NCBI GenBank assembly: GCA_030813035.1
Contig: JAUSTV010000004.1
Length of the DNA: 64,000 bases
DNA from: Bacillus_BA fengqiuensis
GTDB taxonomy: Bacteria; Bacillota; Bacilli; Bacillales; Bacillaceae_H
Strand: one strand, 5' to 3'
The notes beneath the pieces were generated by a model. It was given only the letters and a program-made list of their open reading frames with translations. It did not search any database and was not told where the DNA came from. The translations under genes were made by a program, and so were the position numbers. Below, piece after piece: positions 24,585-33,120 of the stretch (positions are counted from its first letter, which is position 1; each line of letters starts with the position of its first letter).

Positions 24585-26255
24585 TTACATCTTTTCTGGT
24601 GCTGAAACGCCGATTAAACGCAAAGCATTTTGCAATGTCACTTGAACAGCCTTCACCAATGCAATACGTGCCTTTGTTTTTTCCATGTTGTCGCTGTCCA
24701 ATACCTTTTCAGCATTGTAGAAGCTATGGAATGTAGAGGCTAAATCATACACATAGTTTGTAATGCGGTGTGGAATCCGTTTTTGTGCTGCTTCTGCTAC
24801 CGCTTCAGGGAATTCTCCCACTTTCTTCAGTAAGTCAAACTCTTTTTCAGCCTGAATATGCTCTAATGCAAGATTCTCATCGATCGAGATACCCATTTCG
24901 TCCCCTTGACGCAAAATGCTGCAAATACGTGCATGCGCGTATTGTGCGTAATAAACTGGGTTTTCATTTGATTGAGATACAGCTAAATCCAAATCAAAAT
25001 CCAAATGCGTGTCGCCGCTTCGCATTGCAAAGAAGTAACGAGTCGCATCCAATCCTACTTCTTCAATGAGATCACGCATCGTAACAGCTTTGCCTGTACG
25101 CTTGCTCATTTTCATTTTTTCGCCGTTTTGGTAAAGCTGTACCATTTGGATAATCTCTACCTCTAATGTATCGCGCTCATAGCCAAGAGCTTGAATGGCC
25201 GCTTTCATGCGCGGAATATAACCGTGATGGTCCGCACCCCAAATGTTAATCAGCTTATCAAAACCGCGTTTGATTTTATCTTGATGGTAAGCGATATCTG
25301 GCGTCAAATAAGTGAAAGAACCATCTTGTTTAATTAGCACCCGATTTTTATCATCGCCGAATGTCATTGAGCGGAACCACGTCGCTCCTTCTTCTTCGTA
25401 AATGTGCCCATTTTCTTTTAAAGCGGCTAAAGCCTCTTCGATTTTTCCATTTTGATAAAGAGACGTTTCTGAATACCATACATCGAATTTAACGCGGAAC
25501 TCTTCTAAGTCACGTTGAAGTTTTGCCAGTTCGTATTTCAAGCCGTAATCACGGAAAAAAGCCAGGCGCTCTGTCTCGTCCATTTGAACATATTTGTCAC
25601 CGTGTTCTTCAGCCAGCTTTTTCCCGATTTGTACGATATCTTCTCCATGGTACCCATCTGCAGGCATTTCTACGTCTTTTCCAAGCGCTTGCATATAGCG
25701 GGCTTCAACAGATAAAGTCAAGTTATTAATCTGATTCCCTGCATCGTTAATATAGTATTCACGTGATACATCATATCCTGCTTTGGCTAAAACATTACAT
25801 AATGAGTCCCCTACCGCTGCACCGCGGGCATGTCCTAAATGTAAATCTCCCGTCGGGTTCGCTGATACAAATTCTACTTGAACCTTTTGACCTTGGCCAA
25901 CGTTTGTCTCGCCGTAAGCCTCTCCTGCTGTTAAAACTGTTGAAATCAAATCTGTTAAATAAGAATTGTTCATATAAAAGTTAATGAAACCTGGTCCTGC
26001 AATCTCTACTTTCTCAATGGATGCCTTTGTCTTATCGAAATTTGCTACCAGCTCTTCTGCAATCATACGCGGAGCTTTTTTTGCTACACGTGCCAGCTGC
26101 ATAGCCATATTAGTAGAATAGTCACCATGTGCTTTATCCTTTGGCAATTCTAATAAGACATCAGGGATTTGTTCTTCTCCTGCTAAGCCAGCTTTTAACA
26201 CAGCTTGTTTCACTTCTTCTTTTAAGCGCTCTTTTACTTGTTCGACGATGTTCAT
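24585..26255 (-). CDS. argS: Arginyl-tRNA synthetase
   Basis: A 556-aa class I synthetase that charges tRNA-Arg. The N-terminal Add1 domain comes first, then the HIGH-type motif NPTGDLHLGHARGAA (about 130-144), the KMSKS-type motif KMSKRTGKAVT, and the C-terminal DALR anticodon-binding domain. AAGGAGG precedes the ATG. The start overlaps the ywiB stop by one base (TAATG), so translation is coupled to ywiB. No T-box leader is visible, which is usual for argS. Confidence 0.97.
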   Translation of the reverse strand: MNIVEQVKERLKEEVKQAVLKAGLAGEEQIPDVLLELPKDKAHGDYSTNMAMQLARVAKKAPRMIAEELVANFDKTKASIEKVEIAGPGFINFYMNNSYLTDLISTVLTAGEAYGETNVGQGQKVQVEFVSANPTGDLHLGHARGAAVGDSLCNVLAKAGYDVSREYYINDAGNQINNLTLSVEARYMQALGKDVEMPADGYHGEDIVQIGKKLAEEHGDKYVQMDETERLAFFRDYGLKYELAKLQRDLEEFRVKFDVWYSETSLYQNGKIEEALAALKENGHIYEEEGATWFRSMTFGDDKNRVLIKQDGSFTYLTPDIAYHQDKIKRGFDKLINIWGADHHGYIPRMKAAIQALGYERDTLEVEIIQMVQLYQNGEKMKMSKRTGKAVTMRDLIEEVGLDATRYFFAMRSGDTHLDFDLDLAVSQSNENPVYYAQYAHARICSILRQGDEMGISIDENLALEHIQAEKEFDLLKKVGEFPEAVAEAAQKRIPHRITNYVYDLASTFHSFYNAEKVLDSDNMEKTKARIALVKAVQVTLQNALRLIGVSAPEKM

Positions 26256-26692
26256 TACATGATTTCCTCCTTAAAATTAATCGTTAAAGCATATTTGCCT
26301 GCTTGTTCACCTTGTAAGTGTAAATCATATGTAACAAAGAGAGTTCCTTTTGTTCGCGATTGTTTATATTCAAAGTTATGGGTAAACGTCTCCATATGTA
26401 AAGGTCCGTACGGGCTTGTATAGTTAGTGGAAGTTCGTTCTTTTTTGCGGAACTGCTGCTTCATTTTGACAGCTCCAGACCTTGTCACAATAACTTCCTC
26501 TTTCCCAATCTTCACAATGGTCTGAATATCCCCCATCTCTTGCTGTTCCTTATACGTCACATACACCGCATTCTCTTTTTCATAGTACATGCCTTTCGCT
26601 TCAAAAGAGTTCGTTTCTTTCCGGTGCCCGTCGCGGATGTCTGTTACAACCTTGACGTGAATGGGTTTCCCCGTTGATGAAGTTATACTCAC
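26255..26692 (-). CDS. ywiB: YwiB family beta-barrel protein (DUF1934)
   Basis: A 145-aa protein of the DUF1934/YwiB family, always next to argS in Bacillus. Predicted as mainly beta strands, consistent with a calycin-like barrel, with the strand pair MYYEKENAVYVTYKE and GTLFVTYDLHLQGE. No enzyme motif is visible. The start is GTG at 26692, with GAGGAAGTG about a dozen bases upstream; no in-frame ATG lies nearby. It is translationally coupled to argS. Confidence 0.85.
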   Translation of the reverse strand: MSITSSTGKPIHVKVVTDIRDGHRKETNSFEAKGMYYEKENAVYVTYKEQQEMGDIQTIVKIGKEEVIVTRSGAVKMKQQFRKKERTSTNYTSPYGPLHMETFTHNFEYKQSRTKGTLFVTYDLHLQGEQAGKYALTINFKEEIM

Positions 26693-26754
26693 GAAATTGA
26701 CACTTCCTCACCATTTTATCATCTCTTTAACTTCAATAGTATAATGATTCTTAT

Positions 26755-26800
26755 CCTATAAAACAAGGGGGGCTTTTAGGAGCCCCCCTTGTTTTATAGG
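26755..26800. terminator. 20-bp perfect hairpin between speB and ywiB
   Basis: The arm from 26755 (CCTATAAAACAAGGGGGGCT) is exactly complementary to the arm from 26781, with a six-base loop. It ends transcription from the speE-speB side before the ywiB promoter. Confidence 0.85.
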
Positions 26801-26801
26801 A

Positions 26802-26829
26802 CTTCCTTCATCAGTCCTGATGAAGGAAG
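26802..26829. terminator. Second perfect hairpin next to the speB terminator
   Basis: CTTCCTTCATCAG (26802-26814) pairs with CTGATGAAGGAAG (26817-26829), leaving only a two-base loop. It abuts the hairpin at 26755-26800. There is no T run, so it may be a protective or cruciform-type structure rather than a terminator. Confidence 0.55.
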
Positions 26830-26844
26830 AAAACGATATTCTTA

Positions 26845-26990
26845 CCTTAACGAGCAGTAAAACCTTACTTTAAAACATAGAGAGATCGAGGAAATTTAAG
26901 TAATGGATAACTGCTCGTAAAAGCCTGATAAGATTAATGAACCACCAACACAAAATGGAATAAATACCCACAAGTGGAGGTTTTCTTTAT
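26845..26990 (-). repeat. R1 repeat, long form, starting at the speB stop codon
   Basis: Read on the minus strand it begins TAAAGAAAACCTCCA, where TAA is the speB stop, and ends TACTGCTCGTTAAGGTAAG. The big stem is ACGAGCAGT (26850-26858) with ACTGCTCGT (26910-26918), and the inner stem is TTACTT/AAGTAA. Both differ from the other long copies by paired, compensating changes. Confidence 0.8.
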
Positions 26991-27859
26991 TTTACCCAGC
27001 CTAAAATCATTTCGCGGATTAGTTTACTTGCCGTATTGGCTGTTTGTTCAGAATTATCATAGATAGGAGCCACTTCTACTAAATCTCCGCCGATCACATT
27101 GACATCGGAGTTAGCAATGGCATGAATGGACGCCAGAAGCTCCTTCGATGTAATCCCGCCTGCATCGACTGTACCTGTACCTGGTGCATGGGCAGGATCC
27201 AATACGTCAATGTCAATCGTGACATACACAGGACGTCCCGCTAATTTCGGCAACACTTCTTTCAATGGTTCTAACACTTCAAATTTCGAGATGTGCATCC
27301 CCACTTCTTTTGCCCATTGGAACTCTTCCTTCATACCAGAACGAATACCGAATGAAAACACATTTTGGGGACCGATTAAATCAGCCGCCTTTCGGATTGG
27401 CGTTGAATGGGATAATGGCTCGCCTTCGTAATGTTCACGCAAATCGGTATGGGCATCCATATGAATGATGGCCAAATCCGGATATTTTTTGTACATGGCT
27501 TTAAAAACAGGCCATGATACTAAATGTTCGCCGCCCATTCCTAAAGGAAACTTGTCAGCCTCCAATAATTGACCGACAAAATCTTCAATCATATCTAAAC
27601 TTTTTTGCGGGTTTCCGAACGGAAGCGGAATATCACCGGCATCAAAATATTTCACTTCTTCCAACTCACGGTCTAAATAAGGGCTGTATTCCTCTAAACC
27701 AATCGATACTTCGCGAATACGAGTCGGGCCGAAACGAGAACCTGGGCGATAGCTCACCGTCCAGTCCATTGGCATTCCATAAAGTACCGCTTTGCTTTCC
27801 TCAAAACTAGGATGGCTTTTAATAAAGACATTACCTGAATAAGCCTCGTCAAAACGCAT
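26987..27859 (-). CDS. speB: Agmatinase
   Basis: A 290-aa ureohydrolase that splits agmatine into putrescine and urea for polyamine synthesis. The manganese ligands of the arginase fold are visible: GMGGEH, DAHTDLR, the SHSTPIRKA loop and DIDVLDPAHAPGTGT. The frame has an ATG two codons earlier, but GGAGG is spaced eight bases from the ATG at 27859, which gives the usual start MRFDEAYSG. It follows speE, and the pair makes spermidine from agmatine. Its stop codon is the first triplet of an R1 repeat. Confidence 0.97.
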   Translation of the reverse strand: MRFDEAYSGNVFIKSHPSFEESKAVLYGMPMDWTVSYRPGSRFGPTRIREVSIGLEEYSPYLDRELEEVKYFDAGDIPLPFGNPQKSLDMIEDFVGQLLEADKFPLGMGGEHLVSWPVFKAMYKKYPDLAIIHMDAHTDLREHYEGEPLSHSTPIRKAADLIGPQNVFSFGIRSGMKEEFQWAKEVGMHISKFEVLEPLKEVLPKLAGRPVYVTIDIDVLDPAHAPGTGTVDAGGITSKELLASIHAIANSDVNVIGGDLVEVAPIYDNSEQTANTASKLIREMILGWVK

Positions 27860-27929
27860 GCTCATTTCCTCCTCTTAGCTTAAATCCTGCCTATAAAAAC
27901 CCTTTACCCTACGTAAAAGGGACTAAATT

Positions 27930-28003
27930 GAGTCCTGTTCATCTGCACGACCCAGCCCCTGCGGCTATTTCCTATGGAGCTGGCCCGGTTCGTTCCACTT
28001 TTC
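27930..28003 (-). repeat. R3 repeat, short form, at the speE stop
   Basis: On the minus strand AAGAAAAGTGGAACGAACC follows directly from the speE TAA. It keeps the outer parts (ACGAACC and CAGCTCC facing GGGGCTG and GGGTCGT) but lacks the inner hairpin seen at 24460 and 37803. Confidence 0.65.
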
Positions 28004-28831
28004 TTATTTTACTAAATCAGCCACAAATTTTGGCAAAGCAAATGCCGCTTTATGAAGCTCTTTTGTATAGTATTTTGTATCGATATCATGGAAACGCTCT
28101 TCGCTTACTTCAAGTGGATCATATTTTTTCGAACCGATTGTAAACGTCCACATGCCGCTTGGGTATGTTGGGATGTTGGCAATGTAAAGACGCGTAATCG
28201 GGAAAATTTCCTTTACGTCTCTTTGTACATTTGTAATTAATTCCGGAGTGAACCAAGGGTTATCCGTTTGCGCAACGAAAATTCCGTCTTCTTTTAACGC
28301 TTTAGAGATTCCAGCATAGAAACCTTTCGTAAATAAATTAACAGCCGGTCCTACAGGCTCAGTAGAGTCAACCATGATGACATCATACTCATTTTCGCTT
28401 TCGGCGATATGCATGAAACCATCGCCCACTTTCACTTCTACACGTGCATCTTCTAATTTGCCGGCAATTTCAGGCAAGTATTTTTTAGAATACTCGATTA
28501 CTTTTCCGTCAATTTCAACAAGTGTCGCCTTTTTCACGCTTGGATGCTTTAACACTTCACGAATGACGCCGCCATCGCCTCCGCCTACAACCAATACATT
28601 TTCAGGGTTCGGATGCGTAAAGAGCGGAACATGAGCCACCATTTCATGATATACCCACTCGTCTTTTTGAGTGGTCATAACCATACCGTCCAAAATCAGC
28701 ATGTTGCCAAACTCTTCTGTTTCTACCATATCTAATTTTTGAAATTCCGTTTGCTCTGTATGTAAAGTACGCTTGATTTTTGCTGTAATACCGAAATTTT
28801 CAGTTTGTTTTTCTGTGAACCATAATTCCAT
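28004..28831 (-). CDS. speE: Spermidine synthase
   Basis: A 275-aa aminopropyltransferase that moves the aminopropyl group of decarboxylated S-adenosylmethionine onto putrescine. Family motifs: YHEMVAHVPLFTHP, the glycine-rich VVGGGDGGVIREVL, KVGDGF and VDSTEPVGPA (with the catalytic Asp). AAAGGAAGAAA precedes the ATG at 28831. It forms the usual speE-speB pair with agmatinase, 140 bases upstream of it. Upstream, towards pbpG, lies structured element E1 copy 2. Confidence 0.97.
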   Translation of the reverse strand: MELWFTEKQTENFGITAKIKRTLHTEQTEFQKLDMVETEEFGNMLILDGMVMTTQKDEWVYHEMVAHVPLFTHPNPENVLVVGGGDGGVIREVLKHPSVKKATLVEIDGKVIEYSKKYLPEIAGKLEDARVEVKVGDGFMHIAESENEYDVIMVDSTEPVGPAVNLFTKGFYAGISKALKEDGIFVAQTDNPWFTPELITNVQRDVKEIFPITRLYIANIPTYPSGMWTFTIGSKKYDPLEVSEERFHDIDTKYYTKELHKAAFALPKFVADLVK

Positions 28832-28944
28832 GTTTGTTTCTTCCTTTCTTTATCTGATTATTTATGAGACTCATGCATAGATTACCCTAACACAATTAAT
28901 ACAAACACGAAAAGTATAGAGGAATCTAGCAAAAATGTAAACAC

Positions 28945-29079
28945 AAATCATTTGACAAGGGTAAAAAACACCCTTGTCAAATGATTTGCATATAAAGGGC
29001 CGGCAAGCTCCCTTACGGGTTCTTGCCGGCCCCTTTATACGAGAACCTTTGTTGGTTTATTCAAGATGGAAAAACCGAC
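28945..29079 (+). ncRNA. Structured repeat element E1, copy 2, upstream of pbpG
   Basis: P1 is a perfect 18-bp stem, AAATCATTTGACAAGGGT (28945-28962) with its complement at 28970-28987. P2 (28991-29007 with 29022-29039) has the loop CCCTTACGGGTTCTTG. Then comes GAGAACCTTTGTT, able to pair with the P2 loop, and P3 (GTTGGTTT with AAACCGAC, one G-U pair on the plus strand). The P1 base, the P2 loop and the linker are identical to copy 1, while the stems differ by compensating changes. It ends 87 bases before the chosen pbpG start. Confidence 0.72.
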
Positions 29080-29165
29080 AAAAATTAAATTCAATTTATA
29101 TGGACTACGTTTAAAATCTTCTTTTTCCTTTAATAATGATAATTAGAGGGAAGGAGATGATTTAT

Positions 29166-31232
29166 TTGGAAGTCATATTAACGGAGAAGTTACGGAAAGC
29201 AAGAAAGTATATTCGCGCCGCTTTGATCATCGGTCTATTTCTATCAATCTTTCTTCTTTTAGTAACCATCGGTATTTTAACGTATGCAAAACTGCAAGGC
29301 CCTCCTCCTTTAGCTGTGCCTCAATCTGCTGTTTTTTATGCGAGCGATGGAACCGTCATCGATGAAATGCACCATGGCGAAAAACGATATTGGGTTTCCC
29401 TTGAGAATATATCCCCTGTTTTAATTCAAGCAACATTGTCCATCGAAGATAAACGCTTTTATGAACATCATGGATTTGACGGAAAACGGATTATAGGGGC
29501 AGCCATTGCAGATTTAAAAGCTATGGCTAAAGTGCAAGGAGCGAGTACCATTACTCAGCAATATGCCCGAAATTTATTTTTAGAGCACGAAAAGACGTGG
29601 ACACGGAAAATGCATGAGGCCTGGTACACCATTCGGCTCGAAATGAATTACGATAAAGAAAAAATACTGGAAGGCTATTTGAATACGATTTACTACGGGC
29701 ACGGCACTTATGGCATAGAAGCGGCATCCAGGTACTACTTCGGTAAACACGCAAACGAGCTAACCTTAAGTGAAGCTTCCTTGCTAGCCGGAATCCCTAA
29801 GTGGCCGAATCGTTATTCTCCCCATTCCAATATAAAAGCGGCAAAAGAACGGCAAAACGTCATTTTAACCTCCATGAAAACAGATGGAGTTATCACACAG
29901 AAAGAAGCAGAAAAGGCTTATGCCGCACCGCTGTCTTTCCAAAAACGTGTCACAAAAGAAAAAGGGAAAGGAGTTTCTTACTTTTTTGATGCGGCGAAAG
30001 CAGAGTTAAAAAAAGAACTGAATTTGACGGAAGAGCAAATCAAAACATCGGGTTTGCGAGTGTATACATCTCTCAATCCTAAGCTTCAAAAAATTGCAGA
30101 ACAAACGATCCAAGATGTAATTAATCCTAAAACGGAGCTGCAAGCAGCCTTTGTAGCGATTGATCAAAAGAGTGGATTCGTCCAAGCGCTAATTGGCGGG
30201 CGTGACTATGAAAAAAGTCCATTTAACCGGGCTACACAAGCATTTCGCCAGCCCGGTTCAACGATAAAACCATTTTTATATTACGCGGCTCTTGAAAATG
30301 GCTTTACTGCGTCTACACCGATGCGCAGCGAGCATACGACCTTCACTTTAGGCGATGGCGTATCGACTTATACGCCAAGCAACTTTAATCATTACTATGC
30401 CAATGATTCCATTACCTTGCAGCAAGCCATTGCTCTTTCGGACAATGTATATGCCGTCAAAACCCACTTGTTTCTCGGGCAGAACACGCTGATTGAGACT
30501 TCTCAAAAGATGGGCATCAGCAATTCATTGAAGAAAGTGCCTTCCCTCGCTTTAGGGACATCTCCCGTCAAGTTAATCGAGATGACGAATGGTTACGGCA
30601 TATTAGCCAATGGAGGATGGGAAGTGAAGCCTTCTTTTATTGAAAAAGTGGAAACATATGATGGAAAAATCATTTATGAGGCTTCTTCGGAACGAACGAG
30701 GATTTTAGATAAAGAAACCGCCTTTTTGACCACCCACCTTATGACAGGCATGTTCGATTCCAGACTCAATGGCTATACGACCGTCACAGGTACACCCATT
30801 GCCAAATACCTTTCCAGAACGTATGCCGGAAAATCAGGGACAACGAGCACCGACAGTTGGATGATCGGCTATTCACCTGAGCTCACAACAGGTGTCTGGA
30901 CAGGTTACGATAGAGATAAAAAAATGGATATCGTTGAGGAAAGAGGCTATGCCAAAAAAATATGGGCACTTTTTATGGAAGAAGCATTAAAGGGCGAACC
31001 TCCGTCTACTTTTAAACCGCCAAAAGGCGTAACCGGTGTATATATCGACCCTCAAAACGGGAAATTAGCGACACCCAATTGCCCTGTTTCGAAACTCACC
31101 TATTATAAAAAAGGAACAGAGCCCACCGAATATTGTGTAGACCATCTGTTTCATGAAGAACATAAGAAGAAAGAAGTTGAAGAACAGAAAGAACCGTCCT
31201 GGTATGACAAATTATTTAAATGGCTCCAATAG
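29166..31232 (+). CDS. pbpG: Class A penicillin-binding protein PbpG (PBP2d type)
   Basis: A 688-aa bifunctional peptidoglycan glycosyltransferase/transpeptidase. It has one N-terminal membrane helix (about 14-38). The glycosyltransferase domain has IEDKRFYEHHGFD and GASTITQQYARN. The transpeptidase domain has SxxK in QPGSTIKP, SDN, and KSGTT. Position next to speE-speB matches B. subtilis pbpG, a forespore sigma-G gene involved in the spore germ-cell wall. The frame is open to an ATG at 29136, but AAGGAG is spaced eight bases only from the TTG at 29166, which I prefer. The tail is lysine/glutamate-rich. Confidence 0.92.
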   Translation: MEVILTEKLRKARKYIRAALIIGLFLSIFLLLVTIGILTYAKLQGPPPLAVPQSAVFYASDGTVIDEMHHGEKRYWVSLENISPVLIQATLSIEDKRFYEHHGFDGKRIIGAAIADLKAMAKVQGASTITQQYARNLFLEHEKTWTRKMHEAWYTIRLEMNYDKEKILEGYLNTIYYGHGTYGIEAASRYYFGKHANELTLSEASLLAGIPKWPNRYSPHSNIKAAKERQNVILTSMKTDGVITQKEAEKAYAAPLSFQKRVTKEKGKGVSYFFDAAKAELKKELNLTEEQIKTSGLRVYTSLNPKLQKIAEQTIQDVINPKTELQAAFVAIDQKSGFVQALIGGRDYEKSPFNRATQAFRQPGSTIKPFLYYAALENGFTASTPMRSEHTTFTLGDGVSTYTPSNFNHYYANDSITLQQAIALSDNVYAVKTHLFLGQNTLIETSQKMGISNSLKKVPSLALGTSPVKLIEMTNGYGILANGGWEVKPSFIEKVETYDGKIIYEASSERTRILDKETAFLTTHLMTGMFDSRLNGYTTVTGTPIAKYLSRTYAGKSGTTSTDSWMIGYSPELTTGVWTGYDRDKKMDIVEERGYAKKIWALFMEEALKGEPPSTFKPPKGVTGVYIDPQNGKLATPNCPVSKLTYYKKGTEPTEYCVDHLFHEEHKKKEVEEQKEPSWYDKLFKWLQ

Positions 31233-31262
31233 AAAAGCCCGGGAAATTTCCCGGGCTTTTCT
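31231..31262 (+). terminator. Terminator of pbpG
   Basis: AGAAAAGCCCGGGAAA is followed at once by its exact complement TTTCCCGGGCTTTTCT, a 16-bp stem overlapping the last base of the pbpG stop region. Confidence 0.88.
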
Positions 31263-31385
31263 ATGTCCTAGTTTTATAAAGCATCCATATTATCTTTAAT
31301 TTTAATAATTTTCTTACAAAACCTCAAGTCTGTCGTAAAAATGTCACATTTTAGACAAATTATTGACACATTTATTACTTTAATA

Positions 31386-31438
31386 AAGAAAAACTCCCAT
31401 CAATGGATGCTTACTGTCCATTGATGGGAGTTTTTCTT
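31386..31438. terminator. 22-bp perfect hairpin between pbpG and ywhD
   Basis: The arms at 31386-31407 and 31417-31438 are exactly complementary, with nine bases of loop (TGCTTACTG). T-rich ends on both strands make it a bidirectional terminator, chiefly for ywhD. Its arms contain CCCATCAATGG-like bases also found in R1 ends. Confidence 0.85.
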
Positions 31439-31440
31439 CA

Positions 31441-31509
31441 TCCCCCACTAAACTTCCGCGATTACACCAAGTTTTAAAGTGGGAATCTTACTGCCCGTTA
31501 ATGAGGGAT
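31441..31509 (+). repeat. R1 repeat, 3' half, running into the ywhD coding end
   Basis: It contains CCCCCACTAAACTTCCGCGA, the AAAGTGGG return arm, and TTACTGCCCGTTAATGAGGG. It lacks the 5' ACGGGCAGT arm. The last 20 or so bases are read on the minus strand as the final codons and stop of ywhD. Confidence 0.75.
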
Positions 31510-32009
31510 AAATCTTCCTTCAGCTTCTCTTCTGAAAGATTCCACATTTCTTCATTGTGATTCTTCAGGAAATCGCGCAGCAATTGTTTTGATTTATCGT
31601 CCATAAAATCTACCATGATGTGGCGCTTCAACGATTTATCCATTTTATTTACATGTTCAGGCAATGATTTGTAGCCCCGTCTAATCTCACGGTCCACCGT
31701 CATCTCACAAGCCGTCACTCCAGCATAATAGGAGCCCGCTTCTTTGCGGTCAATCGTCACCCATACTAGCCAATAGAGCTTTCCGTTTGGTACATCTTCT
31801 TTATTAGGCAGAAATTTGATTCCTTTCTCCACCACACTGCGAGCATGCATGGCTCCAGTGTCAACGAAAGCCTCGCCTTCTTCAGGATCCACGAACACAG
31901 GGGAAATGTTATTTAAACTAAGTGCTCCCACACCGAATCCACCGTGTCCATCCGTAGAATCATTTTTGATAATATTAAATCCAATTTTTTTCTTTTTTTG
32001 TTCCTCCAT
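31488..32009 (-). CDS. ywhD: YwhD family protein
   Basis: A 173-aa Bacillus-conserved protein of unknown function; I recognise it by sequence (KIGFNIIKNDSTDGHGGFGVGALSLNNISPV is cut here to its core GGFGVGALSLNN) and by its place between ywhC and pbpG. No enzyme motif or membrane segment. AGGAGGAAAAACC precedes the ATG. Odd feature: the last seven codons plus stop (DLSLINGQ-stop) are encoded by an R1 repeat copy, so the C-terminus appears to have been rewritten by repeat insertion. Confidence 0.88.
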   Translation of the reverse strand: MEEQKKKKIGFNIIKNDSTDGHGGFGVGALSLNNISPVFVDPEEGEAFVDTGAMHARSVVEKGIKFLPNKEDVPNGKLYWLVWVTIDRKEAGSYYAGVTACEMTVDREIRRGYKSLPEHVNKMDKSLKRHIMVDFMDDKSKQLLRDFLKNHNEEMWNLSEEKLKEDLSLINGQ

Positions 32010-32033
32010 TGGTTTTTCCTCCTATTTGTCCAA

Positions 32034-32690
32034 TTACAAAATAAGTACCGATAAAACAGAGTCAATAATCCCCATAAAAAAAGGAATACCTGTATTGAAA
32101 ATGGGATGAATAATGTAGCGGTCTAAAGGAGTGATGACCATCACCAAAAAGATGAAAATGCCCCAAGATTCATACTGTGTCATTTTGGCCCGGATGGCCG
32201 GCGGTGCTAAATCCTCGATAATTCGATAGCCATCCAACGGTGGAAATGGCAGGAGATTAAACAAGAATAATAAAAGGTTCAGCGTGATGAACATATTGAA
32301 AAATTCAAACAGGAATCCTCCGCCAATTCCCTGCATATTAAAACGCATCAAAAGATACCAAATCACCGCGCCGATAAAACTGAGAGCAAAGTTGCTTAAA
32401 GGGCCTGCAACGGACACAAGGATGCCCGCCAAACGCGGGTTTTTAAAAAAGTACCGATTGACCGGAACGGGTCTTGCCCAGCCAAATCCAGCAATGATGA
32501 GCAATAATGTACCGAAGGGATCTAAATGGGCAAGCGGCGAAAGTGTAAGCCGGCCCTGATTTTTGGCTGTAGGATCCCCAAACTTATACGCCACATAGGC
32601 ATGAGCAAATTCATGAATCGTAAAAGCAATCACTAAGCTAATGACGACAAAAGGAATTTGTTCAATTGGAAACGCCAGAAAGTTTTCCAC
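32034..32690 (-). CDS. ywhC: Site-2 protease family membrane metalloprotease (YwhC, M50)
   Basis: A 218-aa integral membrane protein with about five or six hydrophobic segments. The zinc motif HEFAH lies in an N-terminal helix (VIAFTIHEFAHAYVAYKFGD), and the second M50 signature NLLPFPPLDGYR supplies the third ligand. It has no PDZ domain and is in the short, YwhC/SpoIVFB-like class. The substrate is unknown. Start is GTG at 32690 with AGAGGAG seven bases upstream. It is 24 bases from ywhD, probably one operon. Confidence 0.9.
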   Translation of the reverse strand: MENFLAFPIEQIPFVVISLVIAFTIHEFAHAYVAYKFGDPTAKNQGRLTLSPLAHLDPFGTLLLIIAGFGWARPVPVNRYFFKNPRLAGILVSVAGPLSNFALSFIGAVIWYLLMRFNMQGIGGGFLFEFFNMFITLNLLLFLFNLLPFPPLDGYRIIEDLAPPAIRAKMTQYESWGIFIFLVMVITPLDRYIIHPIFNTGIPFFMGIIDSVLSVLIL

Positions 32691-32740
32691 ATTCTATCTC
32701 CTCTATTTTGGTTTCAAATTTACCACAAGTATACTAAGGC

Positions 32741-32925
32741 TACCAAGAAAAGCGCAAGCGCCTTGGTCAAAGAAGGCCGACTAAGGTCGCCACGTCCTGT
32801 GGCAACGTCGGCATGACCCACGTCCTATAGGCCCAAGGAAATAGGGATTTTCCCGTGCTAAGCTAGGCGCTGGAGCTGGACAATAAGAAAAGCGCAAGCG
32901 TCCCGTTTAGCCCCGACAAGTACTG
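32741..32925 (-). repeat. AAGCGCAAGCG-type intergenic repeat related to R3
   Basis: The stretch begins AGAAAAGCGCAAGCGCC and ends GGCGCTGGAGCTGGAC, with the internal palindromes GCCGAC...GTCGGC and AATAGGGATTTTCCCGT. A second start, AGAAAAGCGCAAGCGTCC, follows at about 32885. AGAAAAGCG and GGAGCTGGAC match the R3 ends. It fills the first half of the 430-base gap between ywhC and ywhB; the rest (to 33100) shows no further feature. Confidence 0.6.
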
Positions 32926-33120
32926 AATCTTTCCAATCAGAAGTCTTTTTGTTTCATTTGAAAGAAAGGCCGTTGTTTGAACAAAGGTCCTGGCTACCAA
33001 CAGTTTATGCTATAAGAATCACTCTTTTGAACCGTTTCCTTTTCTTTTTAAAACGTTTTCTTTAAGCTGAAAAAGAGTTAAACTAAACAGGAAGTACATC
33101 CTAAAGGAGAGATTATCACC

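Noticed and set aside
29129..29145. Fur-like box (TAATAATGATAATTA) before pbpG
   Set aside because: Too many mismatches to the 7-1-7 Fur pattern, and pbpG has no iron link.
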